DNA of 64,000 nt from positions 1,674,001-1,738,000 of the forward strand of contig CAVYRS010000001.1 of NCBI GenBank assembly GCA_963770995.1. The letters run 5' to 3'. Each line of letters begins with the position of its first letter. Within the stretch, counting starts at the first letter, position 1. The position numbers and the translations under genes were made by a program. Shown one piece after another: positions 45,370-54,527 of the stretch. The notes under the pieces are model-generated. The model ran no database searches, had not been told where the DNA came from, and saw only the letters and a list, made by a program, of their open reading frames with translations. This DNA comes from CAVSWN01 sp963770995 (lineage in GTDB: Bacteria > Acidobacteriota > Vicinamibacteria > Vicinamibacterales > CAVVIG01).

Positions 45370-45894
45370 ATGGCGACTGCGACGAAACTCTTCGTAGCAC
45401 TCTCGGCAGCCGTGGGGTTGACCCTGGTGATCGGCAACACGACCGGCTTCGCGGCCGTAGCCCGATCGATTCAGATGATGGATGCGTGCGATCCCGAAAC
45501 ATTCAACGAAGAATTCGGCGACGGCACGTGCGTGAGGCAGGGCGGCGTGTCGCTCGACGCGTTCATCACCCAGCTCGTGCACTCGCAAAAGGCCGGGTCG
45601 TGGAACTTCGCGCCCGGCAATGTGCGGCTCCGCGAGGGCGAGGAATTCGTCGCCGAGAACCACGGCGGTGAGACGCACACGTTCACAAAGGTGGAGGAAT
45701 TCGGCGGCGGCTTCATCGGCGACCTCAACGACCTTTCGGGCAATCCTGTCCCGGCCCCTGAGTGCCTGGACTTCGGAACCATGGTATTCATCCCGGCGGG
45801 CGGCAGCTCTGACGCGGAAGTCCAACCCGCGGGCGTGCATCACTACATGTGCTGCATTCACCCCTGGATGCGCACCGACGTCATCGTCCGGTAG
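45370..45894 (+). CDS. Secreted cupredoxin (plastocyanin-like) protein
   Basis: A 174-residue protein from ATG 45370 (GGAGG upstream) with a signal peptide (LFVALSAAVGLTLVIGNTTG) and a plastocyanin-like domain. The first copper His is in GETHTFTKVEEFGGG. The C-terminal loop YMCCIHPWMR supplies Cys, His and Met. The stretch MMDACDPETFNEEFGDGTC suggests an additional disulfide. Likely a periplasmic electron carrier or copper carrier; it could serve the quinoproteins or the multicopper oxidase of the same region. Confidence 0.85.
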   Translation: MATATKLFVALSAAVGLTLVIGNTTGFAAVARSIQMMDACDPETFNEEFGDGTCVRQGGVSLDAFITQLVHSQKAGSWNFAPGNVRLREGEEFVAENHGGETHTFTKVEEFGGGFIGDLNDLSGNPVPAPECLDFGTMVFIPAGGSSDAEVQPAGVHHYMCCIHPWMRTDVIVR

Positions 45895-45900
45895 TCCCGA

Positions 45901-45977
45901 AAATGCAACCACGAAAACACGAAAACACGAAGAAGACGCTTTCTTTTTCGTGTCTTCGTGGCTTCGTGGTTGCGTTT
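45901..45977. repeat. Tandem-inverted CACGAA element between convergent genes
   Basis: Left arm 45901-45932 (AACCACGAAAACACGAAAAC, a 9-bp period), loop CGCTTTCTTTTT, right arm to 45977 (TTCGTGGCTTCGTGGTTGCG). Same family as 29714-29777, including the shared outer text GGTTGC(A/G)TTTGATC. It lies between the cupredoxin gene stop and the TonB receptor gene stop. Confidence 0.85.
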
Positions 45978-45982
45978 GATCC

Positions 45983-48928
45983 CTAGAACGTCAGCTGTCC
46001 GCCAATCTTGATCAGCCTTCCTTGCAGCACGTCCGTCGGGCGGAGCCATTCGCTGGTCGCCGCCGTGCTGAACGTCGTGTTGTAGGTCAGCACCGCCGAC
46101 TTGTTGAACACGTTGTAGATGTCCACCATGCCCTGGAAGCGGTAGCGGTTCATCTTGAAGATCCGCGCGAACCGCAGGTCGAACTGAGTCAAGCGATCGC
46201 CGAACACCGAGTTGGGTGCCATCAGCGTCACCGTGGCGGCGCCGGCCGCCAGGTTGCGGCCGAGCGGCGTCGGCCCGGCGTTCGCGATGGCGTTGTTGAT
46301 GCTCCAGTTCGCGGCGAGCGCCGGACCGGGAACGCTCTGCACCGTGCCGCTGATCTGCACGTCGTACGGCAGCGTGTACGAGGCGAGCGCCTTCACTTGC
46401 GTCAGGAACGGAGGGACAACCTCGCAGAATCGGACGTCGGGGCTGTCGAACGTCTCGCAATTGACCGTCGTCGTCCGTCCCGTGCTCGTTCCTCCGGCGA
46501 GCAGCAGCTTGTTCTTGCGCGCGCTGATCGTCAGGTCGATGCCGTTGAACACCTGCGAGCGCTTCGAGGCATCCGCGAAATCGACGACGCGGTTCACCGC
46601 GAGCAGCGGGCGCGCGGTCGGGGTCACGTCGAACAGCCCGCAGATCGGCTGTCCGCTGAGCGGCCCGATGCGGGCATCGGTCGGCGCTGTGACGCAGTAC
46701 GGCGAGTAGTCGCCCGGGCCGACGCCGAGCGCGTCGGTGTGCGTGAAGTTGCCGAACGACCGGCGGAAATAGGCGGCGCCCACCGCGACCTGGGGAAACA
46801 GCTCGTGCTGCACGCTGGTGGAGTACTCCCAGTTGTAGCCGCGCTTGAACCACCCCTTCTGCACGTCGCCGGCGGGCGTCGTCGCGAGAGCCGTCGTGCC
46901 GAACAGCGGGTTGCCCGTCGGCCCGAGCTCGGACACCTGCACGATGCGATCGCCGTTCGGGTCGGTCCACACGCGTGTGTCGGCGCCCGTACCCGAGAAC
47001 CCGGCGCCCGTCACGGTGCCACCCAGCGGATTGAACTGGCTGGCGAAGCCGACCGTCTGGCTCGCGACGTAGCGGCTGAGCGTGGCCTTGATGGCCGTCT
47101 TGCCGTTGCCGGACACGTCGTAGGCGACGCCGAGGCGCGGACCGATGTCCTTCCAGCTCGGAAGACCCGTGATCTCGCCGAGGCTGCGCGCCGGCACGAA
47201 CGTCCCGGCGGGGAACTGCTGCGCCTGCAGCTTCGCGCTCAGGTAGTCGAACCGCAGGCCGGCGTTCACCGTCCAGCGGTTCACGGTCCACTGATCCTGC
47301 GCGTAGAGCCCGAGGTCGGCGTTGAGCCGCTCGCGCGCGTCGCGCGGCGAGGCGGTGAGGATCACCTGGACCGGCGTGGCGCCGCTGAACACGAGCGTCA
47401 TGTCCTGGTTGACCCGCGCGATCTCGTGGCGCGGTCCCTCGCTCAGGTTCATCCCGATTTTCATCGCGTGGGAGCCGGTCACGTAGGTCATCGATGCGGT
47501 GTAGGTGCGCAGCACGGAAAAGTGCTCTGAGTAGTACGGGGCTGCATTGATGCGCCGGCCAGTTGCGTTGTCGCGCACCGACAGCGTCGTCGGCGTGACG
47601 CCCGGCTGCGGCTCCCGCGTGTACTCCTGGTCGTAGAGGCTCACGCCCGCTTCGACGAGCATCCGGCTGCTCACCGTCGACGTCCATTTCCCTTGCAGGA
47701 GATGGCCGATCGGCGTCCGCTGGATCCACGACCCCTCGGGCGTCGTCAACCCGAAGATGCCGCCCTGGCCGACGAACCAGTGGCCAGTCAGACGATCCTG
47801 CTTGTCGATGTACGCCGTGACCTTGTTGCGCGGCGTCGCCTGCCACGTGAGCCGCGCCGCGTTGCTCAAGTTCCAGCTGTCGTCGACGCCGCGGCGACTC
47901 AGGTCCTGCGTATAGGTGAAGTACTGCGAGTCGGCATCGTAAAACGAGTCGGCGGGAAACTTGTCGAGGCCCCAGTACCGCGTCGCGAAGTAGAACCACA
48001 GCTTGTTCTTGAAGATCGGCCCGCCGAGCGAGCCGTTGACGTCCCAGACCTTCTTCACCTTGTTGACGGCGGTCAGCCGCTGTGTCTTGAGCGAGTCCGT
48101 CAGGTTGTCGCTCTGGAACGAGTTATTGGCGCCGTTCAGGAAGAACGTGCCTTTGAACGTGTTGCCACCTTCCTTCGGAATCAGGTTCACGCGGATGCCG
48201 CCGGTCCCCATCTCCGCGGAAATGGCGCCGGTCTCGAAGCTGATCTGCTCGATGCCTGCGTCGTTCCCCGAGATGCCCGTGTAGGATCCGGCGCCGCACA
48301 GGTTGTTGAAGCGCATGCCGTCCATCTGCACGACCATGTCGGCGGTGGCGCCGCCGTGGATCGCCATCTGCACCTGCTGCTCGCCCGAGGATCCGCCGAC
48401 GTCGTAGGGCGTGGCGCCCGTGCCGCCGGCCGCGATCGTCACGCCGGGCACGAGGACGCCGATGTTCTGAAACGTCTTTCCCGTGGGCACCGCGTCGATG
48501 ACATCGCGCGTCATGACCTTGACCTGCTGGACGCGCTGCGTATCGACAACCGGTGATTCACCGGTCACCGTGACCGTTTCCGAGATCTCGCCGACGCGGA
48601 GGTCGGCGTTGACGATGGCCGTGAACTGCGTCGTGAGCTCGATGCCTTCACGCTTGACGCCGGCAAATCCCGGCAGCGTGAAGGACACGACGTACACCCC
48701 GGGCCTGAGATCGACGATCTTGTACTGGCCCTTCTCGTCGGTCGTGGCGGTTCGCACCTGCTCGATCAGGGCAGGGCTGGCGGCTTCGACGGTGACGCCG
48801 GGCATCACCGCGCCCGACGTGTCTCGAACGATGCCCGCGATGCTGCCGGTCTGGGCCAGCGCTATCGCAGGAAGCAGGGCTACGAACGCGAGCGCGACTA
48901 CGACCAGACGAACAATCGTACGACTCAT
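45983..48928 (-). CDS. TonB-dependent receptor with carboxypeptidase-like N-terminal domain
   Basis: A 981-residue outer membrane protein. It has a signal peptide (LVVVALAFVALLPAIALAQ) and a carboxypeptidase regulatory-like domain (~27-105: GSIAGIVRDTSGAVMPGVTV, GQYKIVDLRPGVYVVSFTLPG). A plug domain follows (ETVTVTGESPVVDTQ, FQNIGVLVPGVTIAAGG, VQMDGMRFNNLCGAG), then a long beta-barrel ending in LIKIGGQLTF. This Oar-like layout is typical of acidobacterial substrate-uptake receptors. No frameshift. The start is supported by an AGGATGGAGC upstream. Confidence 0.93.
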   Translation of the reverse strand: MSRTIVRLVVVALAFVALLPAIALAQTGSIAGIVRDTSGAVMPGVTVEAASPALIEQVRTATTDEKGQYKIVDLRPGVYVVSFTLPGFAGVKREGIELTTQFTAIVNADLRVGEISETVTVTGESPVVDTQRVQQVKVMTRDVIDAVPTGKTFQNIGVLVPGVTIAAGGTGATPYDVGGSSGEQQVQMAIHGGATADMVVQMDGMRFNNLCGAGSYTGISGNDAGIEQISFETGAISAEMGTGGIRVNLIPKEGGNTFKGTFFLNGANNSFQSDNLTDSLKTQRLTAVNKVKKVWDVNGSLGGPIFKNKLWFYFATRYWGLDKFPADSFYDADSQYFTYTQDLSRRGVDDSWNLSNAARLTWQATPRNKVTAYIDKQDRLTGHWFVGQGGIFGLTTPEGSWIQRTPIGHLLQGKWTSTVSSRMLVEAGVSLYDQEYTREPQPGVTPTTLSVRDNATGRRINAAPYYSEHFSVLRTYTASMTYVTGSHAMKIGMNLSEGPRHEIARVNQDMTLVFSGATPVQVILTASPRDARERLNADLGLYAQDQWTVNRWTVNAGLRFDYLSAKLQAQQFPAGTFVPARSLGEITGLPSWKDIGPRLGVAYDVSGNGKTAIKATLSRYVASQTVGFASQFNPLGGTVTGAGFSGTGADTRVWTDPNGDRIVQVSELGPTGNPLFGTTALATTPAGDVQKGWFKRGYNWEYSTSVQHELFPQVAVGAAYFRRSFGNFTHTDALGVGPGDYSPYCVTAPTDARIGPLSGQPICGLFDVTPTARPLLAVNRVVDFADASKRSQVFNGIDLTISARKNKLLLAGGTSTGRTTTVNCETFDSPDVRFCEVVPPFLTQVKALASYTLPYDVQISGTVQSVPGPALAANWSINNAIANAGPTPLGRNLAAGAATVTLMAPNSVFGDRLTQFDLRFARIFKMNRYRFQGMVDIYNVFNKSAVLTYNTTFSTAATSEWLRPTDVLQGRLIKIGGQLTF

Positions 48929-49015
48929 GCTCCATCCTCCGCGCCGCCTACCCTATAGCGTGCGTTCCGGTTGTCAAGGCAAATGTAGACAACCAGCCGC
49001 GCGTATACTGCGGCC

Positions 49016-49936
49016 GTGCTGGACGTCGCCGCGATCCGGGTCGACGACGTGTCGAAGCGGTTCGACAAGACGCTCGCGCTCGATCGCGTGTCGCTCGAAC
49101 TCCAGCGCGGCGAGATTTTCGGCCTGCTCGGTCCCAACGGCGCGGGCAAAACGACGCTGATCCGAACCATCCTCGATCTGATCAAGCCCGACTCGGGGCG
49201 CGTGGAGATCTTCGGCCGCACGTTCGCGCCGTCCGATCGCAACCGGATCGCCTACCTACCCGAGGAGCGCGGACTGTATCCGCGCCAGAAGGTCGCCGCC
49301 GTGCTCGAATACCTCGGCGCCTTGAAAGGGATGTCGCCGGGCACCGCGCGCTCGGAAGCGGTCCGCTGGCTGGCGCGCTTCGAGCTGAGCGAGTACGCGG
49401 ATCGGAAAGTCGAGCAGTTGTCGAAGGGGAACCAGCAGAAGATCCAGATCTGCGCGGCGCTCATCGCGGGCCCGGAGGTGGTGTGCCTCGACGAGCCGCT
49501 GTCGGGGCTCGACCCCGTGAGCGCGCGCACCGTGATGCGCGTCATCCGCGACTGCGCGAGTGAGGGACGCACGGTCCTGCTCTCGACCCATCAGATGAAC
49601 ACGGTCGAAGCGCTGTGCGGCCGCGTCTTCATGATCGCGCGCGGCCGTCGCGTGCTCTACGGAACGCTGACCGACATCAAGCGGCAGTACTCCACCAACG
49701 CTGTCCGTGTGATCTCCTCGGCCAACTACAGCGCCTGCCCGCTCGTGGCGCGCGTCGACGCCGACGGCTCGACTCGTGGCGCCGCCCACGTCTTCCTGCG
49801 AGACGAGGGGAGCACGGAGGAGTTCCTGCGCTGGCTGGTGGCGTCCGGCGCCTCGATCGAGAGCGTCGAACGCCTGTCCACGCCGCTCGAAGACATCTTC
49901 GTGCGGGTCGCCGAAGAGGCCGCGGTGGCGGTGTGA
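49016..49936 (+). CDS. ABC transporter ATP-binding protein (NatA-like)
   Basis: A 306-residue ATPase from GTG 49016: LLGPNGAGKTTLIRTILDL (Walker A), AYLPEERGLYPRQKV (Q-loop region), QLSKGNQQKIQI (signature, LSKGN variant), CLDEPLSGLDPV (Walker B) and STHQMNTVEALC (switch His). A C-terminal DUF4162-like extension follows. The signature and PEERGLYP are typical of NatA/YhaQ sodium or drug exporters. Its stop overlaps the permease start by one base (TGATG). Confidence 0.92.
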   Translation: MLDVAAIRVDDVSKRFDKTLALDRVSLELQRGEIFGLLGPNGAGKTTLIRTILDLIKPDSGRVEIFGRTFAPSDRNRIAYLPEERGLYPRQKVAAVLEYLGALKGMSPGTARSEAVRWLARFELSEYADRKVEQLSKGNQQKIQICAALIAGPEVVCLDEPLSGLDPVSARTVMRVIRDCASEGRTVLLSTHQMNTVEALCGRVFMIARGRRVLYGTLTDIKRQYSTNAVRVISSANYSACPLVARVDADGSTRGAAHVFLRDEGSTEEFLRWLVASGASIESVERLSTPLEDIFVRVAEEAAVAV

Positions 49937-51206
49937 TGGATCTCAAGAAGGTCGGGCTCGTCGCACGATGGGAGTTCCTGTCGACCGTCACGCGCCGGAT
50001 GTACATCGTGGCCGTGGTCGCGATGCCGCTCGTGTACGGACTGATGCTGACGGTCGCCGGCCTCACCGGCCGCGCCGTCACTCGCAACGAAGGCACGCGA
50101 CCGATCGCGGTCGTGGACAAGGCGCGCATCATCGATTTCGCGGTCGCGCGGAGGCGGCGGAGGCGGCGCGAACCGCGGAGGCGGCCGCCTCGCCTGATCC
50201 GCCGGCCGCGCTCACACCGCTCGTGGAGTACACCGATCTCGATCGCGCGCTGGCGGATCTCCGCGCACGCGTGGTGTCGGGCATCCTCGTCGTCGAATCC
50301 GACTACCTGTCGAGCGGGCGAATCACGGCGTACGGCATCGACACCGGCATGATGTCGCCGGCCGCGGCGCGCCGCCGCCAGAACCAGGTGGCCGACGCCA
50401 TCCGCGCCAGCCTGCTGCACGGAGCGTTGTCGGGCGACGCGCTCGCGCGTGCCTACGCACCCGCCGCGAACGTCACGCGCATGAACATGGACTCGCAAGG
50501 CGTCGTCTCGCCGGACGAAGCGTCGATCGCGGGCCCGTTCGCGGGGCCGTTTGGCGTGTTCTTCATGCTGACCATGGCGATCTTTTTCTCGGCGGGGTTT
50601 CTCCAGCAGGCGACGGTGGAGGATCGCCAGAACCGGATGATCGAAATCCTGCTCTCGTCGCTCGACACCAACGAGCTGCTCGTCGGGAAAATCCTCGGGC
50701 TCAGCGGCGCCGGCCTGCTCCAGGTGGCGATCTACATTTCGCTGCTGGTCGTGCCGGGCGTCCTGGTCCTGGCGATCATCAAGGTGTCGATGGCGAAGCT
50801 GGCGCTCTCGCTGGTCTATTTCGTGATCGGTTACACGTTGTTTGCCAGCTTGATGGCCAGCACCGGGATGCTTGGACGCACCGCCCAGGAGAGCGCGCAG
50901 CTCTCGGCGATCTGGACGCTGACGGCCGCGAGCCCGATGGTCTTCCTCGCGGCCATTTCCGCCGCGCCCAACGGCCTCGTGTCGCGCGCGCTGTCGTTGT
51001 TCCCGCTCACCAGCCCGGTCACGATGATGATGCGGCTGGGCAGCGGCGACGTGCCGGTTGTGGACGTGATCGCGTCGATCGCCATCGGCATCGCAACGAT
51101 CTATTTCACGCTGCGAGCGGCCTCGAAAATCCTGCGCGCGGCGTCGTTGATGTACGGCAAGCGGCCGACGCTGCCGGAGTTGGTTCGTTGGCTGCGGGCG
51201 GCATAA
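49936..51206 (+). CDS. ABC-2 type permease (NatB-like), frame break near 50150
   Basis: About 423 residues. It starts MDLKKVGLVARWEFLSTVTR with a first helix (MYIVAVVAMPLVYGLMLTVAG). An extracytoplasmic domain (LVEYTDLDRALADLRARVV, ~100-210) and then five helices follow (GPFGVFFMLTMAIFFSAGFL, LLQVAIYISLLVVPGVLVLA, LSLVYFVIGYTLFASLMAS, MVFLAAISAAPN, VIASIAIGIATIYFTLRAA). The frame shifts in the Glu/Ala-rich stretch near 50150 (GTCGCGCGGAGGCG). It can be repaired as one missing base or as two doubled wobble bases (GTC/GTG, CGC/CGG). It is the membrane partner of the ATPase at 49016. Confidence 0.88.
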
Positions 51207-51300
51207 GTAGGTCCGCCTGAAGGCGGACCCCACGTTCAGAGAGGTGAGCGCAAAACCGTAGGTGCGTAGGTACGTGGGGTCCGGCTTTAGCCGGACCTAC
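51207..51300. repeat. Long inverted repeat at convergent gene ends
   Basis: Left arm 51207-51235 and right arm 51272-51300 are inverted copies matching at 26 of 29 positions. Each arm is itself a hairpin (GTCCGCC-TGAA-GGCGGAC; GTCCGGC-TTTA-GCCGGAC), and the mismatches are compensating, so the inner hairpins are preserved. It starts at the base after the permease stop and contains the last four codons of the uracil-DNA glycosylase gene. Probably a two-way terminator. Confidence 0.85.
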
Positions 51301-51832
51301 CCGGATGTCGCCGCGTCAACCACCTCCGTAGTGCCCTGAACGCCGCCAGCATTTCCTGATACGAGAAATTCGCGTTGCGTCCGCTCGGGTTCGGGAGGAC
51401 GAACACCCGCGCGCCCTCGAAGGTCTCGCGCCGGAGTCCGAGCGCGATCTTTTCCGCGCGCCGATCGAGCAGCACGCGCGCCAGCGTCACCCCAACCAGG
51501 GCGACGACCTCGGGCCGCCAGCGCCGCACCTTGCGCCGCAACGCACCCACGCCGTCGACGAACTCGTGCGGACGAATGGTGTCGATGCCGGGTGTCGGTC
51601 GAGGCACGAGGTTGGTGATCCCGAATCCCCACTCCGGCAGCCGGTCGTCGTCTTCGCTGCCGATCGGCTCGGGCACCAGTTTCGACTCGTGCAGCAGCTT
51701 CCAGAACCGGTTCGAGTAGCCGGCAAAGTGATGGCCGATGGCGGCCGAGCGTATGCCGGGATTGATGCCGACGAACAGCACGCGCATGCCGGGGCCGATT
51801 CGGTCCTTCAACAGCATCGCGTCAAGTATCAT
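51287..51832 (-). CDS. Mug/TDG-type uracil-DNA glycosylase family protein
   Basis: About 181 residues. It has the G:T/U mismatch glycosylase signatures VLFVGINPGIRSA (motif 1), FWKLLHESKLVPEP, WGFGITNLVPRPTPG and VFVLPNPSGRNANFSY (motif 2). It removes uracil or thymine opposite guanine. The last residues (GRSG) are encoded by the inverted repeat. The start is ATG 51832 or ATG 51817. The first lies only ten bases from the likely GTG start of the divergent kinase gene. Confidence 0.88.
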   Translation of the reverse strand: MILDAMLLKDRIGPGMRVLFVGINPGIRSAAIGHHFAGYSNRFWKLLHESKLVPEPIGSEDDDRLPEWGFGITNLVPRPTPGIDTIRPHEFVDGVGALRRKVRRWRPEVVALVGVTLARVLLDRRAEKIALGLRRETFEGARVFVLPNPSGRNANFSYQEMLAAFRALRRWLTRRHPGRSG

Positions 51833-51842
51833 CGCTCTACAG

Positions 51843-54371
51843 GTGAACCAACCGAACGACACGACGCAGGCGGTCCCTTTCCCGACGATTGGCCGCTTCC
51901 GGATCGTGCGCTTTCTCGGCCGGGGCGGGATGGGCGAGGTCTACCTCGCCGACGACCCGCGGCTGGGCCGTTCCGTGGCGTTGAAGGTGCTCTCGTCGGA
52001 GGCCGCCAACGATCCGGATCGGCGCGCGTTCTTCCAGCGGGAGGCGACGTCGGCCGCCGCGCTGAACCATCCGAACATCTGCACCATCTTCGAGGTTGGC
52101 GAATCCGACGGCCGTCCTTACATCGCGATGGAAGCGATCGAGGGCCGGACGCTGTTCGAGATGCTCAAGGCCGGTCCGCTCGCGCCCGACGCGGTGATCG
52201 ACATCGCGATCCAGGTCGCCGGCGCGCTGGACGAGGCGCGCGAACGCCGCGTCGTGCACCGCGATCTGAAGAGCGCCAACGTCATGGTGACGTCGAAGGG
52301 CGCGGTGAAGGTGCTCGACTTCGGGCTGGCGAAACGCGTCGGCGTGGAACCCACACCGCCGCAACGCACCACGCAGTGGGTCAGCAATCACGACATCGTG
52401 TTCGGCACGCTGCCCTACATGTCGCCCGAGCAGGCACTCGGCCGCGTCGTCGATCATCGATCGGATCTGTTTTCGTTCGGCACGATCCTCTACGAGGCGC
52501 TGACCGGCAAGATGCCGTTCGACGGCCCGACCACTCCCGAGATCCTGAACGCCGTCGTGAACTTCGAGCCGCCGCCGGTCGATCGCGTGAGGCGCAGAGT
52601 TCCCCCGGCGCTGGCACTGGTCATCTCGAAGCTGATGGCCAAGGATCCGGCGGCACGCTATCAGTCCGCCGCGGAAGCGATCGAGGATCTCCGGTCGATC
52701 CAGCAGACCGGCGATCTGACGAGCCGGCGCGCCGCCGTTTCGCGGCAGCGGCTGCGCGTCGCGGTACTGGTGGCCGCGGTGGTCGCGCTCACCGTCAGCG
52801 CGGCGGTGTGGTGGCAAACGCATCGCATCACCGTCGCGCGGCCGATCAGCGTGCCGGGTCTGGTGGTCGTGCCCGCCACCGTCACGGGTCCGCCGCAGGT
52901 GCAGTTTCTGGCCGACGCCATTCCCAACTCGCTCACGACCCGGCTCGGCGAGCGCGGCGGGATCAAGATGAAAGTGCCGCCCACCTCGATTGAGTTCGCC
53001 AACGTGGGTGGAAACCTCGTGACCGTCACCGACTCCTACGGCGTCACGATGTGCGTCGTGCCGAAAGCCACGGTGACGGGCGGCCGGCTGCGCGTCAACG
53101 TGCAGCTGGTCGAGCCGAAGCGCAAGGACGTCGTGTGGAGCGGCGAGTTCGAGAGCGCGCTCGAGCGCTACGCCGACGCGGTCGTGCAGGCGGCGGACGG
53201 CGTGGCCGAAGCCCTCACCGGCCGGCGCCAGACATCTCCGGCGACCGCGGCCTCGTCCGCCGCGTCGGCGCTGGAACTGGCGATCAGCCGCGGCCAGTAC
53301 TACGGCCACATGTTCAACAACAAGTATCAACAGAGCGATTACGAGCTCGCGCTCGCGGCGCACAAGGAAGCGCTGCAGATCGATCCGCGTTCCGCGGCCG
53401 CCGCAGCCGGCATCGCCTACCTCCAGATCTTCAGGATGCAGGGCGGCGAATCGCCGGAACGGGTGCTGCCGGAGCTCGACCTGTGGGCCCGTCGGACGAT
53501 CGAGTTCGATCCGCTGCACGCCCTGGGCTGGGCGTCGCTCGCCGTCGCGGAGAGCTGGCGGCCGCGCCCCGACTCGCTCAAGCAGCTGGACTTCGGCTTC
53601 CGTGCCGCCTCGCTGGGCGAGGCCTGCGGCGCCTGCCAGCTCGCGCTGATGGAAGGCACGCTGCCGTTTTCGCAGGTGCTGACGCACCACGTGGCGCAGC
53701 AGGACGCCACGCTGGATCCGATGGCGGCCTACGGCCACATCAACAGCGCGGTCGCGCTGAGCGCGCTCGGCCGCGGCGACGAAGCATCGGCTGCGATGAC
53801 GCGCGCGGTGGCGATCGAGCCCGAGGCACGCTGGGTGTCGGTGCTCAAGACGCTGACGGAAGCGGCATCCGGTTCGATCCGCGCCGCGGACGCCGAAGCG
53901 CTGCTGGGGCGCGAGAGCGTCAAAACGATGCCGGCATGGGTCCCGTCGATCCTCGAGCTGATCCGGAGCATGGGCAAGGGCGACGAGCCCGCGATCGCGC
54001 GCGCCGTGGCGCGGTTGCGCGAGCCCGCACGCCAGGGCCGGGCGACGCTGTTCGAATTGTCGTACTTGAACGCGCTGGCGGTGCCAATCCTCGCGCGAGG
54101 CGGACGCGGCAACGACGCGTTGGCAGTGCTCGCGGACGTGACGGCGGCGAACGCGCCCCCGCCCTACGACACGGTGGTGATGAATCCGTTTCTGAAGCGC
54201 TTGATCGACGACCCGCGTGCCCGCGACGTGGTCGCGCGCTCGAAGGCGCAGTTCGACGTGCTGCTCAAGGCCATCGCCGACGCGCGCGCGGCCGGCCGCT
54301 TCCCCCGCTACCTCGAGCGGCCGCTGCAGGATCTGCTGTCGGCGTTAGCAAGCTTGAAGTCTCAAGTCTGA
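51843..54371 (+). CDS. Ser/Thr protein kinase with C-terminal TPR region
   Basis: About 842 residues from GTG 51843. A Hanks-type kinase (~12-285) carries FLGRGGMGEVYLADDP, VALKVLS, HRDLKSANVMV, DFGLAKRV, YMSPEQALG and LYEALTGKMPFDG. One membrane helix follows (VAVLVAAVVALTVSAAVWW, ~305), then a periplasmic part with a TolB-like start (GLVVVPATVTGPPQVQFLAD) and TPR-like helical repeats (~480-830). All catalytic motifs are present. The last five residues (LKSQV) come from a tandem-inverted element that overlaps the stop. Head-to-head with the glycosylase gene. Confidence 0.9.
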   Translation: MNQPNDTTQAVPFPTIGRFRIVRFLGRGGMGEVYLADDPRLGRSVALKVLSSEAANDPDRRAFFQREATSAAALNHPNICTIFEVGESDGRPYIAMEAIEGRTLFEMLKAGPLAPDAVIDIAIQVAGALDEARERRVVHRDLKSANVMVTSKGAVKVLDFGLAKRVGVEPTPPQRTTQWVSNHDIVFGTLPYMSPEQALGRVVDHRSDLFSFGTILYEALTGKMPFDGPTTPEILNAVVNFEPPPVDRVRRRVPPALALVISKLMAKDPAARYQSAAEAIEDLRSIQQTGDLTSRRAAVSRQRLRVAVLVAAVVALTVSAAVWWQTHRITVARPISVPGLVVVPATVTGPPQVQFLADAIPNSLTTRLGERGGIKMKVPPTSIEFANVGGNLVTVTDSYGVTMCVVPKATVTGGRLRVNVQLVEPKRKDVVWSGEFESALERYADAVVQAADGVAEALTGRRQTSPATAASSAASALELAISRGQYYGHMFNNKYQQSDYELALAAHKEALQIDPRSAAAAAGIAYLQIFRMQGGESPERVLPELDLWARRTIEFDPLHALGWASLAVAESWRPRPDSLKQLDFGFRAASLGEACGACQLALMEGTLPFSQVLTHHVAQQDATLDPMAAYGHINSAVALSALGRGDEASAAMTRAVAIEPEARWVSVLKTLTEAASGSIRAADAEALLGRESVKTMPAWVPSILELIRSMGKGDEPAIARAVARLREPARQGRATLFELSYLNALAVPILARGGRGNDALAVLADVTAANAPPPYDTVVMNPFLKRLIDDPRARDVVARSKAQFDVLLKAIADARAAGRFPRYLERPLQDLLSALASLKSQV

Positions 54372-54420
54372 AGTCTCAAGTACTTCAGACCTGAGACTTC
54401 AGACTTCTGACTTCTGACTT
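54351..54420. repeat. Tandem-inverted AAGTCTGA element
   Basis: Left arm 54351-54382 of 8-bp units (TTGAAGTCTCAAGTCTGAAG), then the inverted arm 54383-54420 (CTTCAGACCTGAGACTTCAG and two CTTCTGA units). It overlaps the kinase stop codon on the left and abuts the Lys-rich peptide gene on the right, between convergent genes. Same unit family as 62765-62850. Confidence 0.85.
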
Positions 54421-54422
54421 GC

Positions 54423-54527
54423 TTAGTCGCTGTTATTCGTCACGCCGACCTTGGGCGACTTGCGCGCCTTCTTCTTGCCCTTCTTCTTGGCGGCGGCCTT
54501 CTTCTTCGCGGGCTTCTTCTTTGCCAT
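54423..54527 (-). CDS. 34-residue Lys-rich peptide behind the radical SAM gene
   Basis: ATG 54527 with a strong AAAGGAG ribosome site seven bases upstream. The peptide is a Lys/Ala repeat tract (MAKKKPAKKKAAAKKKGK...) followed by a non-repetitive tail KSPKVGVTNNSD. It lies directly behind the radical SAM enzyme gene on the same strand and overlaps that gene's read-through tail in another frame. It could be a small nucleic-acid-binding peptide, as Lys/Ala tracts are in histone-like proteins. Because the upstream enzyme belongs to a RiPP-maturation family, it could instead be the precursor peptide, with the tail as core. Unproven. Confidence 0.65.
   Translation of the reverse strand: MAKKKPAKKKAAAKKKGKKKARKSPKVGVTNNSD

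Noticed and set aside
45858..47999. 713-codon frame overlapping the TonB receptor
   Set aside because: Same strand as the receptor but another frame, Arg-rich and without a domain; the receptor frame has signal, plug and barrel.
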